Source of the DNA: Macrotis lagotis | Lineage: Eukaryota; Chordata; Mammalia; Peramelemorphia; Peramelidae | Assembly: GCF_037893015.1 (NCBI RefSeq) | Contig: NC_133663.1 | Coordinates: 1,267,333-1,331,332 of the forward strand | Direction of reading: 5' to 3' | DNA: 64,000 nucleotides | In this document: positions 1 through 22,924 of the stretch, piece by piece | Layout: each line of letters begins with the position of its first letter | Position numbering within the stretch: the first letter of the stretch is position 1 | The notes under the pieces: model-generated | Seen by the model: only the letters and a program-made list of their open reading frames with translations | Told to the model about the DNA's origin: nothing | Databases searched by the model: none | Translations under genes and position numbers: made by a program

Positions 1-144
1 TTCAATAATCACCAGAAGTCTATGAAATCTACCTTTCCCAAAATTCTCTTCATGCCCTTTCTTTTTTTGGTTTTATTTATTTATTTATTTTTTGGTTAGA
101 GCTAGATTTGAAAGGGTTATTTTTGGCTCTCCACTATTTCAGTT

Positions 145-385
145 GTTACTGTTGTTTGGTCATTGGACTCTTTTGGGGTTTTCTTGGCAAAGATCCTGGA
201 GTGGTTTGTCATTTCCTTCTCCAGTTCATTTTACAGGTGAGAAAACTGAGGCAAACAAAATTAAGTGACTCAGTGTCACACAGTAAGTGTCTGGAGCCAG
301 ATTTGAATTCATGAAGATGAGTCTTCCTGATTCCAAGTCTAGTGCACTATTCACTGAATCACTTAACTTTCCAGCTAGTTTTCCT
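145..385 (-). repeat. Old marsupial SINE (MAR1-like, long tail), antisense
   Basis: Read on the minus strand it has the usual order: a tRNA-like head with 'gttcaaat', 'ctgtgtgac', 'cctcagtttcctcatctgtaaaatgag' in diverged form, then a tail with 'ggcaaaccactcc' and 'gaaaaccccaaa'. The same family occurs at 1083-1325, 19268-19490 and 29292-29540. Confidence 0.75.
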
Positions 386-900
386 TGCAATTCATTCAGA
401 GTTTTCTTTATTTAGATGCTATGCCAATTGGTGTATATGTGTTAAGAATCTGTATTACTTAATTATGTATAGGACCTTTCCACCTAATGCAGCTTCCCTT
501 TTTTGCTTATAAAATGGTTTTTGATGTTACTTTATCTGAGATTGTGATTGCTATATTTGTTTTTGTTTCAGCCTCTCCTTTTAACTGTGAGAATCTTTGT
601 ATTTCAAGGTTATTTCTTGTAAATAGCATCTACTTTCTTGTCCATTCTACTATCCTCATCCATTTGGGGGTTTGTTCATCCTATTCACGTTCATGGTCAT
701 GCATGCTCATCAGTGCACCTCTTCCCATCCTCTCCTCACACTTTTTCTTCTCTCAGTCCACCATGTGCTCTATGCTTAGTTTGTGCAATCAGCTCCCTGG
801 TCCTTCTATTTTCCTTGCCAATAGCCCAATCACAGTTTCTTATATTTCATTTGCATTCCTCCTTCTCCTCATTCCTTCTTGTTTCCCTACTAAGTGAAAT
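386..900 (-). repeat. Diverged L1 ORF2 fragment, antisense
   Basis: T-rich text with 'tttagatgctatgccaattg' and 'gtgagaatctttgtatttca' matches in order the text at 28530-28735 in the ASPA intron. Both look like antisense marsupial L1 ORF2. Strongly diverged; the right half (660-900) is not clearly assigned. Confidence 0.45.
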
Positions 901-903
901 GTA

Positions 904-955
904 TTTTTTTTAGGTTTTTGTAAGACAAATATCCACTACGCCACTTAGCCGCCCC
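904..955 (-). repeat. CORE-SINE remnant with internal deletion, antisense
   Basis: Only the two ends remain: the tail 'tttttttaggtttttg' and then the head 'ccactacgccacttagccgcccc'. About 100 bases of the middle are missing compared with full copies such as the one at 15961. Confidence 0.65.
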
Positions 956-978
956 GTGAAATGTATTTCCACTTGCAG

Positions 979-980
<2 letters not shown>

Positions 981-1013
<33 letters not shown>

Positions 1014-1031
1014 AGTGTGTGTGTGTGTGTG
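981..1031 (+). repeat. (GT)n microsatellite
   Basis: About 25 GT units with one GA interruption near the centre, inside a TRPV3 intron. Confidence 0.95.
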
Positions 1032-1082
1032 TTCTAGTTTCCTGACACCAGTTCCAGTTTTTCCCATTAGAAAGTAAGCACT

Positions 1083-1325
1083 GGGGCAGCTAAATGAAAC
1101 AAGGCATCAGTGTTAAAGTCAGGAGGATCTGAGTTCAAATCGGATCTGAGATACTTTTTACTTACTGTGTGATCCTGGGCAAGTCACTTCACTCTGTTTG
1201 CCTCAGTTTCCTCATCTGTAAAATGAGCTGGAAAAGGAACTGGCAAATTGCTCCAGTACATCTACCAAGAAAACTCCAAATAGCATAAGGCAGAATCAGC
1301 CATGAATGAACAACAAATAATCTTG
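1083..1325 (+). repeat. Old marsupial SINE (MAR1-like, long tail), sense
   Basis: It opens 'ggggcagctaaatg', has box B-like 'gagttcaaatc', 'gtgtgatcctgggcaagtca', 'ctcatctgtaaaatgagctg', and ends with 'gaaaactccaaatag' and 'gaacaacaaat'. This is the long-tailed relative of the shorter CORE-SINE. Confidence 0.8.
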
Positions 1326-1850
1326 TGCGATCCTGACTGAACTCTCTGAGGACTTGTGGGATTTTTTCTTCATCTGGAAGTTCTGGGTTTTGACTGTGGT
1401 GTTCCTGGCAGTTTTCAGTTTGAGGTTCTTTCAGGAGATGACCAGTGAATACTGTTTTCTTTGTCCTCTGCTTTTAAGACATCTAGGCATTTTCTTTTAG
1501 TACTTCTAGCAATAGAATGTCCAGGATCTTTTTTTTTTGTCTTTAATAATCTCTGCTTGATGACTTTTCCAGAAGTTATTTTTTATATGAGAAACTTTAC
1601 ATTTTCTTTTTTTTTACTCTTTTGACTATTATATTTCTTGTTGTCTCATGGAGACTTTAATTTCTCTTTGGCCTATTCTAGTTTTCAGGGACTCTATTAC
1701 TCGGCTTGGGTGTGGAGGATTTTTAATTTCTTATGCAAAAGAGTTCATTTTCTTTCCAAGTCTTTTCTTCAGTATTCTAATTTATTTTCCAATTCTTTTT
1801 TTCTAGCACTCTTGTTTCATTTATAAAGTAATTTAAAATTTTTTTCACTC
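1326..1850 (-). repeat. Probable L1 fragment, antisense
   Basis: The phrase 'tggaagttctgggttt' followed by a 'ttcctggca' motif recurs at 30600-30640 in the ASPA intron in the same order, so both come from one repeat. The T-rich composition fits an antisense L1. Class assigned by resemblance only. Confidence 0.4.
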
Positions 1851-2193
1851 CTTCCAGAATTCTAGTTGAACTTGTGTCCAAATTGTGTTTTATCTGACCA
1901 GTCTTACTTCCAGAAATGAGTCTCTGTGTTAGGTCCTGATGTGGTCCTGATTTGAATTCTCTTGGTCCTGATACTGTTTTCTCCAGGTACTAATTGCCCT
2001 TCAGGGATCTCAAGGCTGCTCAGTCTGGAGAGTTGTGAGCTTTCACTTTCCTAAAGTCTAGGAGAAAAGTCTGTCACTGAACTTCTGGTCTGAGCTTTGT
2101 AGGCTCCTACCCCCAGGTATGATCTGGACAAGACAACTGCAGGCTTGCCCCTGGATGTAGCATAGTAGCTATTGGAAAGACCTGCAGGCTGAG

Positions 2194-2194
2194 A

Positions 2195-2246
<52 letters not shown>
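2194..2246 (+). repeat. (GA)n microsatellite
   Basis: An almost pure GA run of about 25 units in a TRPV3 intron. Confidence 0.95.
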
Positions 2247-2251
<5 letters not shown>

Positions 2252-2940
2252 CTACCCTTGGTGTAAGCTCCCTCACTTGGTTACTCAGCCACAAGAATCA
2301 AACCAGGCTGGAGCATCTTACACCTGCTGCTTCTTTTCTTTTCTTTTTTTAAAAGAAAGGCAGCACAGTGTTTTGTGGACCAGGAATATACTCCTAGTGA
2401 TGAGAGTGTGGCTGGGCCTTGTGTGGCTGGAATAGGTGTTTTCTCTCCAGAAGGAGATTCCACTCCTCAGGCCCCAGACTCTTAGGAACACAAAGGTGCT
2501 CCAGTTGACAGGTCCCTTCAGACTTAAGTCCATTCTCTTCAGTAGAGTAGGGTCTGTCTCAGGAGTCTCTATCTGATTTAGTGTCAGAAAGTCTGTGTAA
2601 CTCCTAATTTCATTTCCAGGAGCTTGAAGTAGAGCCTAGTCAGCACCGTTCTAGAGGTTCCTCTTCTAGAATGTTTCCAGCATTCTAGGGTCTGAGCACC
2701 TCCTCTACCCCTGCCCTAAACCAGGAAAGGCACAGGAACAAAGCTAGAGCCAGGGGCAAGGTGGCCACCCCCTGCTTCAATGCATTCCTGCTCCTTCCGA
2801 TATCCATGAGGCTGGCCAGCCTTCATTCACACAGTGCCCGAGGCCCAGTGTCAAAATCCTCACTGGACTGATCCTTTGGTGGAGCAGCACCCCAGCTTCC
2901 CATCATGGGCCTGGACTGACCACGGGGCTCCCCACTGCAG

Positions 2941-3221
2941 GTGAGACTCCCCTGGCCCTGGCGGCCTGCACCAACCAGCCAGAAATCGTGGAGCTGCTGA
3001 TGGACAACGAGAACACTGACATCGCTTCCCAGGACTCAAGGGGAAACAACATCCTGCATGCGCTGGTGACTGTTGCCGAAGACTGTAAGACCCAGAATGA
3101 CTTTGTGAAGGAGATGTACGACATGATTCTCCTCAGGAGCAAGGACCCAGAGCTGGAGACAGCACAGAACAAGGACGGCCTCACGCCTCTGCAGCTGGCT
3201 GCCAAGACTGGCAAGTCCGAG
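2941..3221 (+). CDS. TRPV3: TRPV3 exon: C-terminal ankyrin repeats
   Basis: The acceptor is 'ccccactgcag' and the donor is 'gtgagc'. The first two bases complete a Gly codon, followed by 93 codons. It opens [15 protein letters not shown] and ends [13 protein letters not shown]; both ends show the ankyrin TPL-LAA signature. The stretch [15 protein letters not shown] is as in human TRPV3. Cytosolic part of the channel. Confidence 0.97.
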
Positions 3222-8452
<5,231 letters not shown>

Positions 8453-8554
8453 ACACTGCCGCACCCGCTGGCCCTGACACATAAGATGGGGTGGCTGCAG
8501 CTCATTGGGAGGATGTTCGTACTGATCTGGGCCACGTGCATCTCTGTGAAAGAG
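8453..8554 (+). CDS. TRPV3: TRPV3 exon: S2 helix
   Basis: Acceptor 'cattttttccag', donor 'gttagt', 34 codons. It encodes [18 protein letters not shown] then [16 protein letters not shown]. The hydrophobic block is S2. Human has [18 protein letters not shown] at the start. Confidence 0.97.
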
Positions 8555-9415
8555 GTTAGTGGGGCCACACTTGCCTGTCCGGTCCATGGGTGCTCACCTG
8601 TCTTGGAGAGCGAGCAGAACTCTGTGGCCTCCCAGGGCCAGGCTAACAAAGGTGCACATATCCCAGCCCTGGAAGAGCAGGTCGTCTAGAGCTAGATGAG
8701 CCCTATGTCACTTAGCCCTCCGGCTCTCTGAGCCTCAGTCTACCTAGCACCTGGCTGGCGCTGTGACAACCAATGATTCCAGGAGGGGGTCAGGAGGTCA
8801 GTTGTTCAGCCTCCAAATTCCCCGAGACCCTGGACAAGTCTCCTTATCTCCTTGAGCCTCCTGTGTGGACAAGTAAATTAATGACAAGTGCCTTTCTTAG
8901 TTCTCTGAGGTTTGGGTTAAGTCCTTTGCCCCATGCTTACTACAACCCTGGCTTCCTAAACACCATCTCTATTCTCCGAGACAGACTGTCTCTCTGTCCA
9001 CTCTCCCTGTCCCCTTCCACCCGCCCTTCACAAGTGCTGCATCCCCCCTACTCAGCTGACCCACTGACTCTTCCCTCCCATGGGCATACGCCCACAAGCT
9101 GCCACCCTCAGCTGGGTATGTTCTCTCAGCTCAGGTGCCACCACCTCCATGAAACCCTCCCTGCCTCCACACCCCCAGTTTCTAGTTTTACTTTTTCCTT
9201 TGCCCAGGCAACCTGTGGCCTAGTGTATCTGAGCTGTTCTGGACTGGAGTAAAGGCCAGCACAGCATAGTAATTATATCTATTGAGCTCCTCAAGCCTCC
9301 AAGAAAGGCCTTTGTGGGGTCGGGGTGAGCCTGGGGCTGGGGCTGGGGCTGGACTGGACTGTATTTCCTCAGCTCTGGAATTCCCTTGTCAGCTTTCTTC
9401 TTCCTCCTTTCCTAG
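8555..9415. other. TRPV3 intron: L2-like piece
   Basis: About 9080-9240 resembles the L2 3' region ('ctcagctcaggtgccaccacc' then 'catgaaaccctccctg'). A run of GGGGCT units lies at 9328-9352. Otherwise nothing. Confidence 0.5.
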
Positions 9416-9489
9416 GGCATCGCCATCTTCTTGCTGAGGCCCTCAGACCTGCAGTCCATCCTGTCCGATGCCTGGTTCCATTTTGCATT
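9416..9489 (+). CDS. TRPV3: TRPV3 exon: S2-S3 linker
   Basis: Acceptor 'cctttcctag', donor 'gtgagt', 24 codons plus two bases. It encodes GIAIFLLRPSDLQSIL then SDAWFHFA; the split codon completes as Phe in the next exon. Human has FHFV where this has FHFA. Confidence 0.96.
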
Positions 9490-10094
9490 GTGAGTGTGCG
9501 CCAAGGGTCCATGTGCCTGGGGGGAGGGGGTGGCACCAATGGTGATTCTTTCCTGGGTAGAGATGGTCTGACTCCCCAGAAGAAGGATGTAGCTGAGGAA
9601 AGCAAGTACAGAAGCCGATGTTGGGGGCCAACTGGGCCTGGAAAGGGAGCTAAGGATCCCCAGCTGGGGAGTCCTTGTAAAGCTAAGCTGGAGGAAAGAG
9701 GAGGCTCCAAGAAGAGTTAGTAGGTGGTGGTCTGGTGGGGCTGAGGCTGAGATGGCCATCTCAACAGAAAGGAAGCCGAGCTGCTCCCACCTTCTTTCTT
9801 ATGAGCCAAAGCTTGGAAGGGACAGAACAATAGCTCTTCTAGAGTCCAACTTCAAGACATGGGGACAATCTGGGGTGGTCCGGCTGTCCTGGAAGGGTGC
9901 CAAGTGACATCTTTCTGTCTCCCTCATTCATCCCAGGACTTTGCTCAGGGAAGACACTCAGTAGAGGCTGCCTGGATCGGATGGGTGACTACTTCTGAGC
10001 CCCCACCAGTGATCTGTAAAAGACTAGGAAGGAGAGGGAAGGGAAGAACAACCCCAGGCTTCAAAAAAGAGCTGATATTCTGATTCTCAGCTAA

Positions 10095-11160
10095 AGAAAA
10101 AGAGAACAGTTTACAAAACAACAGACTAAGAATCCTGATTTTGATTCCTGGCACAATTCTAGAACATATTGGGCTTTTTTTTTTTTGCAAAGCAATGGGG
10201 TTATGTGACTTGCCCAAGGCCACACAGCTAAGTGATTATTAAATGTCTGAGGTCAGATTTGAACTCAGGTACTCCTGACTCCAGAACCAGTGCTCTATCC
10301 ACTGTGCCACCTAGCCGCCCCTCTAGAACATATTGTTAAAGGAATGGGAGATAGATATCTAGAAAAGGAAGCAGTGATCACAAGAACCTTTATCAAGAAC
10401 AGGTCAGACCAAATAAATATCATTTTGGTTTTATTTTAGCAGAGTTAAATAGGTCAAAGGAATGTCATAGATAGAAGCGTCTAGATGTCAATAATCCATT
10501 TAACAAGGTCTCTCATGCTTTTCTTGGGAATTACAGTAGAACTATTCCCATAGTCATTAGTGCTTGGAGGTCTCCAGGGGTGAGCCCAGAGGATCTAAGG
10601 CTGGCTTGGTGCTGTTCAATATATTTATTGGTGACTTGATTAAAGACATCCATGGCAGGAAACAGAAAGATAGAAGGGAGCAGAAAGATAGGAGACATCA
10701 GAGTTAGGATCCCCAAAGATCTTGGAGGGGAGAGAGTTAGACCACAGCTGAAAAGATGAGACAAATGGAAAACTCTTCCTAGGATGCTCTGAGTTGGTTT
10801 CACAAGTGTAGGGAGGGGGGCCCTGAGGGTTTGAGGAAGGGAAGAAATGGGGTTTGATCTTGGACTGCAGTAAGGAGAGGGGGTGGGGAGGGAGTGCATC
10901 TAGGACCTAAGACAGAGTGCATTGACTCAGGTCCTGGCTAGGCTTCATCAGATACATCACCTCCCAATCAGTTTGGGGTCTCCCAATTTAAGAGATCTGT
11001 TGGACCATTTTAGAGGATCCAGAGAAGTGACTAGGAAGATGAGGGGCCCAGAGAGGAGGTTGGAGGAATTCTGGGTGTTTAGCCTGAAGGAGAGAAGACT
11101 TGGGCTGGGGGTGGGGGTGAAAGATGGCAGAGCCTGGGTCTTTGGGGGCTAGGGGCAGAA
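10095..11160 (+). repeat. L3/CR1-type LINE fragment with a younger SINE inside
   Basis: Reverse-transcriptase traces read in order: 'aacaggtcagaccaaataaa', then a frame resembling FNKVSHAFL (10490-10530), then VLFNIFIGDL (10610-10640). The 3' end 'gtttagcctgaaggagagaagact' lies at 11078-11101. This order is that of L3/CR1. The SINE at 10172-10321 splits its left part, so the LINE is older. Confidence 0.65.
10172..10321 (-). repeat. CORE-SINE (MAR1/WSINE type) with clear target-site duplication
   Basis: The body runs from 'tttttttttttgcaaagcaatgg' to 'ccacctagccgcccc' on the plus strand, so it is antisense. The 14-base duplication 'tctagaacatattg' is exact at 10158-10171 and 10322-10335. Complete copy. 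Confidence 0.9.
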
Positions 11161-12655
<1,495 letters not shown>

Positions 12656-12750
12656 TGACAGAAGAAAAGGCCCTGGGAGAAGGGTTCGAAAGGTGACTTG
12701 TCTGGCCGACATTCCATACTGTCCCTGGTGACCAGTTTCCTTCCTTTCAG

Positions 12751-12817
12751 GTCATTTTGCATGATGTTTTGAAGTTTCTGTTTGTGTACATCGTGTTCTT
12801 ACTTGGGTTCGGCGTGG
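12751..12817 (+). CDS. TRPV3: TRPV3 exon: S5 helix
   Basis: Acceptor 'ccttcctttcag', donor 'gtaagt', 22 codons plus one base. It encodes [18 protein letters not shown] then GFGV, which is the S5 helix. Confidence 0.97.
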
Positions 12818-16751
<3,934 letters not shown>

Positions 16752-16864
16752 AGAGCCAGGACCATTCTGGAATTTGAGAAATTGCTGCCCGAGTGGCTGA
16801 GGTGTAAGTTCCGCATGGGAGAACTGTGCAAAGTGGCAGACGAAGACTTCCGGCTATGTCTGAG
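16752..16864 (+). CDS. TRPV3: TRPV3 exon: post-TRP C-terminal helix
   Basis: Acceptor 'tcttcatcag', donor 'gtgggt', 37 codons plus two bases. It encodes [28 protein letters not shown] and [10 protein letters not shown]. Human differs at only a few positions. Confidence 0.97.
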
Positions 16865-19267
16865 GTGGGTGGCTGGCAGGGAACTTGAGCCACATCAGAG
16901 CTGCCATCTTATTTAGAGGATTTTTCCAATGACTTCTCCTTTCAGCTCGGACTTTCTTAGCATTCAGGGCTATTCGATGCTTAACACGACATCAGTAGGC
17001 ACTTAATAAATGCTTACTGACATAGATCAGTCAAGGAACAAGCATTAAGTGCCTACTGTAAGACAAGAGCTGTGAAAGGTGGTAAGGAGGAGGAAACCAA
17101 AGCAAACCCTCCCTGTCCTCAGGGAACTTACATTGGAATGAGGGCAGCATGTGTTGAATAGATTGGGGGATGAAGACAGGGTGTTTGGGGAAGGAGGACA
17201 CGAGCAGCTGCTGTCATAGAAGGTAGCTCTTTACCTGAGTGTTGAAGGGTGACCATGAGGCAGGGGAGAGGAAGGAGCTCCCCACAGGTGTGACCTGAGT
17301 CACCGGCAGCAATGGAGGGTCATGGAGGGTGGGTAGCTCAGGGGCCAGTATGGCAGGGTGACCATGCTCCTGGAGGTGGGGAAGGAGGGGGGCACCCGAA
17401 GGGGCTGGTTTATTAAGGGCTTCCTATGCTAGAGGGGAGGTTTTGGTGAACAGGGAGGCAAGTGGGCTCTGTTTGTGCAGCTTCCCATGCTGGTTGGGGC
17501 CTGGGAAATGTTTCTGCTCTGTCACCATATCCCTGGCCTTTGAAACCCTATGGCAAGGCCTGTAGATCTAGGGTAGATCTGCGAGCCCCAGATCCTGTGG
17601 CTTGGGGGGGCGTGCAGGGTTAGGACTGTGATCATGAAAGCTAGCAACAACTGTTTGGGCATAAGAAGTAGGCAGGAAGCTTCCCCACTGGAAGCCCATT
17701 CTCCCCCTTCCTTCCCTTTTCTGAATTCAGTCCCTTCCCAATCAGGAGAGAACATGAACCCTGCCCAGGGTCTGTGCTCTAGCCTCAGGCTTGGGGTTCA
17801 TTCATGGGGGGGGTCCTTCCCCCACCCCACCCCTGGTCCTAATGCTGCCAGCTGTGGCTCACCATGGCCCAGGGGCCCAGCTACAGCAGACCTGGCTAGG
17901 CTGGGACCCTAAGCATCACTTGCTCTGCCCTTAGCTGCCTTCCCAGGGCCCTAGAGATCCTTTGTTGGACCCTGAATAGTCCAGTCATTGTTGGGGACTT
18001 GGGAAGGTCCCTGGCTAACATGGCCTGGCACAGACCACCAGCTGTATGCCCACCATGCTCCCCCAGAGCCTGGTATGAATTCAGCATATTCAAGGCAGAG
18101 AAATGCAATTAACCCTTTCTGGTGGGAGTAGATCGCCTTCTTAGCCACTGGGCCAAGGTGAGAGTGTCTCTGCCAGGTAAAGACAAGCCAAGTTTTCTGC
18201 AAAAACCATCATCAAGAAGGACTTGCTGGCACTAGTGCTAGCCACCAAAAAGTTAAGGAAGTGCTGGAGCCAAGGACTGGTGTATCTACTCTGTGGCCAT
18301 TGAATGGCCAAATGGACATTACTCTGAGAGAAATGTAGTGGCACATGAGATGACACCCTGGGAAGATGAGGGAGGGGGAGGGAAGGCTTGGCTTGTCCAG
18401 CTTTGTCATTGTGAGGAGTACCATTTATCTAGGGATCATTTTATTCCCAGAGAGATTCTGCCCCGCAGCATAATTGCAGTTGGGCTAGCCCCCTCCATTG
18501 GCCATTGGGCAAGTCAAAGAAATCCCAAATTATGGAGATGGAATTTCTGGGTCACATAATGTGCCAACAGGGAGCAGGCTCAGTGTCCCATAATCCAATA
18601 GTCCAATTTAGCAAATCTTATTGTCCAAGTACCTACTTACTATGTTCAAGACTATGGGGGTCAAAGACAAACCCAATCACCCCCATCAGGTGGAGGTAAA
18701 GACAAGCAGTGACTCCCTTGGCCTTAGGAGATAATCCTGCCTTCTGCCTTAGCGCTCTCATTCTCCTGGTGCCTCAGGTACAGGAGGCCAAGGACACAGG
18801 CAAGGAGCCTGTTGGCCACCATCTTGTTCTGCCCAGGCCCTCATTTTAGAGGCTGAGATGTCCCTAGTCCCCCACTCTCCTACGAAGTCTGGCCCCTATC
18901 ATAGGCCACAGGGATGTGGCCCACAAGTTGGTCGTCATAGAAAAAGCCAGGAGGGTCTTCAATTGGGGCAAGAGAGTTACACCCTAGGGAGTCACACTGC
19001 GAGTGCTGGGGTATGGGAAGAGGACACCAAGGCAGAGGGAATGGCCAAGCAGCAGGCGGGAGGGGTCCCTAGAGAAAGCTTGGGAATCTCTGGAAGGTAG
19101 GGTTGGGGATGTTCACAAAATAGTGGGAGAATGGGAGTGATCTTGTCTGGGCAGCCTCAGGCCTCATGGGCCTGAGAATGGGAAGCCGGGAAGATTTAGT
19201 CAGCTGAGTTTAACTGGCCTTCCACCTCAGATGATTTGGGGCTTTGTAGTAATCCGTACGCAAACAC

Positions 19268-19490
19268 GTGGTGTTATTTTGGGGTCATTTTAGTCAAGTC
19301 TGACCCTTGGTGACCCCATTTGGGTTTTCTTGGTAGAGATGCCGCCATTTCCTTCTCCAACTTATTTGACAGACAAGGAAATTGAGACAAACAGGGTGAA
19401 GAGACTTGCCCAGGGTCACAGAACTAGTGTCTAAGGTCAGGTTTGAACTTAGGAAAGGGAGAAATTCTTCTGACTAGTCCACTGATCAGG
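19268..19490 (-). repeat. Old marsupial SINE (long tail), antisense
   Basis: Tail 'gtcaagtctgacccttggtgacccc' and 'tgggttttcttgg', then 'acaaggaaattgagac', 'gacttgcccagggtcaca' and 'ggtttgaac' in the head. Confidence 0.75.
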
Positions 19491-20719
19491 CAGAGAGGAT
19501 GCACCAGACCCTGACCGTGCCATGTGCCGTTTCTTCATTCCCCATAATCTCCAGATATCACTGGTGAAGGCTCAGCCTCTGTCACATCAGGACCCAAGGG
19601 GACAGGTCCTCTGGCCTGGTAATCGGAATTCCTCAAGGGCAGCAGAGGTAGGGCCCTTCCACTTCCCCTCCAGAATGGTCTCCAGTCCTATCCAGGCCAT
19701 CCCCCTGACTGCCCATTCCTGCTCAACCCTTCTAAACCAGCCAAAAGGCTTTTTTTCAATGGAAAAACAGAAGCTAAAAAGGGGGAAGCTTCAGCCAATC
19801 AACAAAAGCTTTCTGAAGAGCCTCCTTGTGCTAGGTGCTAGAGCTACAGGCCCTGTCTTCAAGGAGCTCCCAGTCTAGCTGGAGACCCCAAGTGCATCTC
19901 AGAAAATGTTTGAGAGAGAAGACCGCCGGGGTCATGTTGGGGAGAGGATGGAGTATGGGGTGGCAGTAGGGGATAGAGGTGATCAGGAGCATAGATTTCT
20001 ATGGTGTTTGAGCAGGGGGATTCTAGGAAGAAGAGACAGCATACCAGGGGTGAGGAGCAGTTGGTGCAAAGGCCAGGGGCTAGGAAATGAGGAAGAAAGT
20101 CAGTCTGACGAGATGGAAGCGAGTGTGAAGAGGAGCCCTATATAACTGGACAGGAAAGACAGATCAAAGCCAAGTAACCTCCTTGGGGTACTAGGGAAGA
20201 TGGGGGCACCCTCCTTAGTGGTGGGAAGATTAGAAGAGAGGGGGACTTGGTGGAAAGTGGGTGACTTCTGTCTAACACAGCAAGTTGGAGATATCTCTGG
20301 ACATCTAAGTGAGGAATCACTGAGGTGAGACTGTAGCTCAGGAGAGACCCCAGGGCTAGACACAGAAACCAGGGGATTCTCTGCCTCAGAATGACCAGTG
20401 AGGGAGGAGAGCTCGAAAGGAGTGAGCTGGGGTCCCAGCATCAGCTGCCTAACTCTGCAGAGCCCCTCCTTTCCTTTCTTCCCAGCTCTACCCCAACATG
20501 CAGGAAGGAAGTCCCCCAGGATGCTGGAACTCTCTGAAGAATGCAGTACTTGGAGAAGAGAGATTTAGGGGTGGGCCAGGACCACATGGTAGAGATTAGA
20601 TAGCATGTTTATCTTGGGGAATCACCAGGGAGAATGGAGGAAGGACTGAGACTGGATATTCCTGTGACTACCATGTCAAAAAAGAAATGGCTACTGGGGT
20701 CCCTTTGACCTTGGAGCTC

Positions 20720-20960
20720 CCTGATAGTAATATTGATAGCTAACATTTATAGGATGCCTATTGTATACAGGCACTGTGCTCTACAAGTATGATCTCATTG
20801 GATCCTCACAATAGCACTGGGAGGTGTTTTATGTTCCTCATTTTCCAGATGAGGAAACTGAGGCAGATAGATGTGCTATGACTTGCCCAGGGTCACAGAC
20901 TGTGTTTGAAGTCTGAGGTGTGGTGCTTTATCTGCTGTGGTTCCACTTAGCTGCCCTGAT
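20720..20960 (-). repeat. MIR-like SINE, antisense
   Basis: It includes 'agctaacatttataggatgc', 'gatctcattggatcctcaca', 'agatgaggaaactgaggcag' and 'tgacttgcccagggtcacag', the usual minus-strand order of a therian MIR-type SINE. Confidence 0.75.
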
Positions 20961-21492
20961 ACAGTAGGGGCTTAATAAGTGCTTCTTGTCAGTGATTGGC
21001 ATGTCACAACCATAATGGGATGCTCTCTTGGGCTGCCACCATTCATCAGATGCTGCTCACTCTGAGTTCTCTTTGGGGGCCTCCTCAACCAGGCTCTAGG
21101 TGCACCTCCCCTGGTCGTAGACTGGTTTCTCTGGTGCTCTGGTCAGTCACTGCCTGGCCCCTCACTGGTTTCCCACTTTGTGATGTAACCTTGACTTGAC
21201 TTTTGCTTATCCTTCTAGGTCTCTCTTGGCTCCTTCCCAGGGCTACATCTACCTCCCAGTTGAGACCCCTCCTGCTCCTCATTGATCACAGCCCTCTGTT
21301 CCTTTGACCCTCTAGATTGATCTCTTGGTGTCCTTCTCCAATGGGGGAGAACTGGGTCTGGAGTCCTAATCTCCTGAAGTTCAGTGCCAGACCCTGCTGT
21401 GACCCTCCAGGAGAGGACAAAGGACCAGTCGGGGAGAGGGGAGTCTGGGAGTCAGTTGGCTGCCAAGAAAATCCATGACTTGCAAATAATGA

Positions 21493-22829
<1,337 letters not shown>

Positions 22830-22924
22830 ATTTAAACAAAGTTCAAGACTCTTCCAGATACAACAGCAAAACCACCCTCAATGCATTTGATGAGATGGAT
22901 GAAGTTCCTGAAACCTCAGTATAG
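22830..22924 (+). CDS. TRPV3: TRPV3 last coding exon
   Basis: Acceptor 'ttttcctaacag'. With one base from the previous exon it encodes [20 protein letters not shown] and ends [11 protein letters not shown], then TAG at 22922-22924. Human ends EEVEEFPETSV. The final ETSV fits a class I PDZ-binding motif (Thr at -2, Val at 0). Confidence 0.98.

Larger units (their letters stand above)
1..2940. other. TRPV3 intron (partial): repeats, no exon seen
   Basis: This intronic stretch is mostly repeats: an antisense old SINE, two antisense L1 pieces, a sense SINE, a (GT)n run at about 981-1031 and a (GA)n run at about 2194-2246. I see nothing recognisable in 1850-2190 or 2247-2900. No upstream TRPV3 exon was found. 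Confidence 0.7.
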
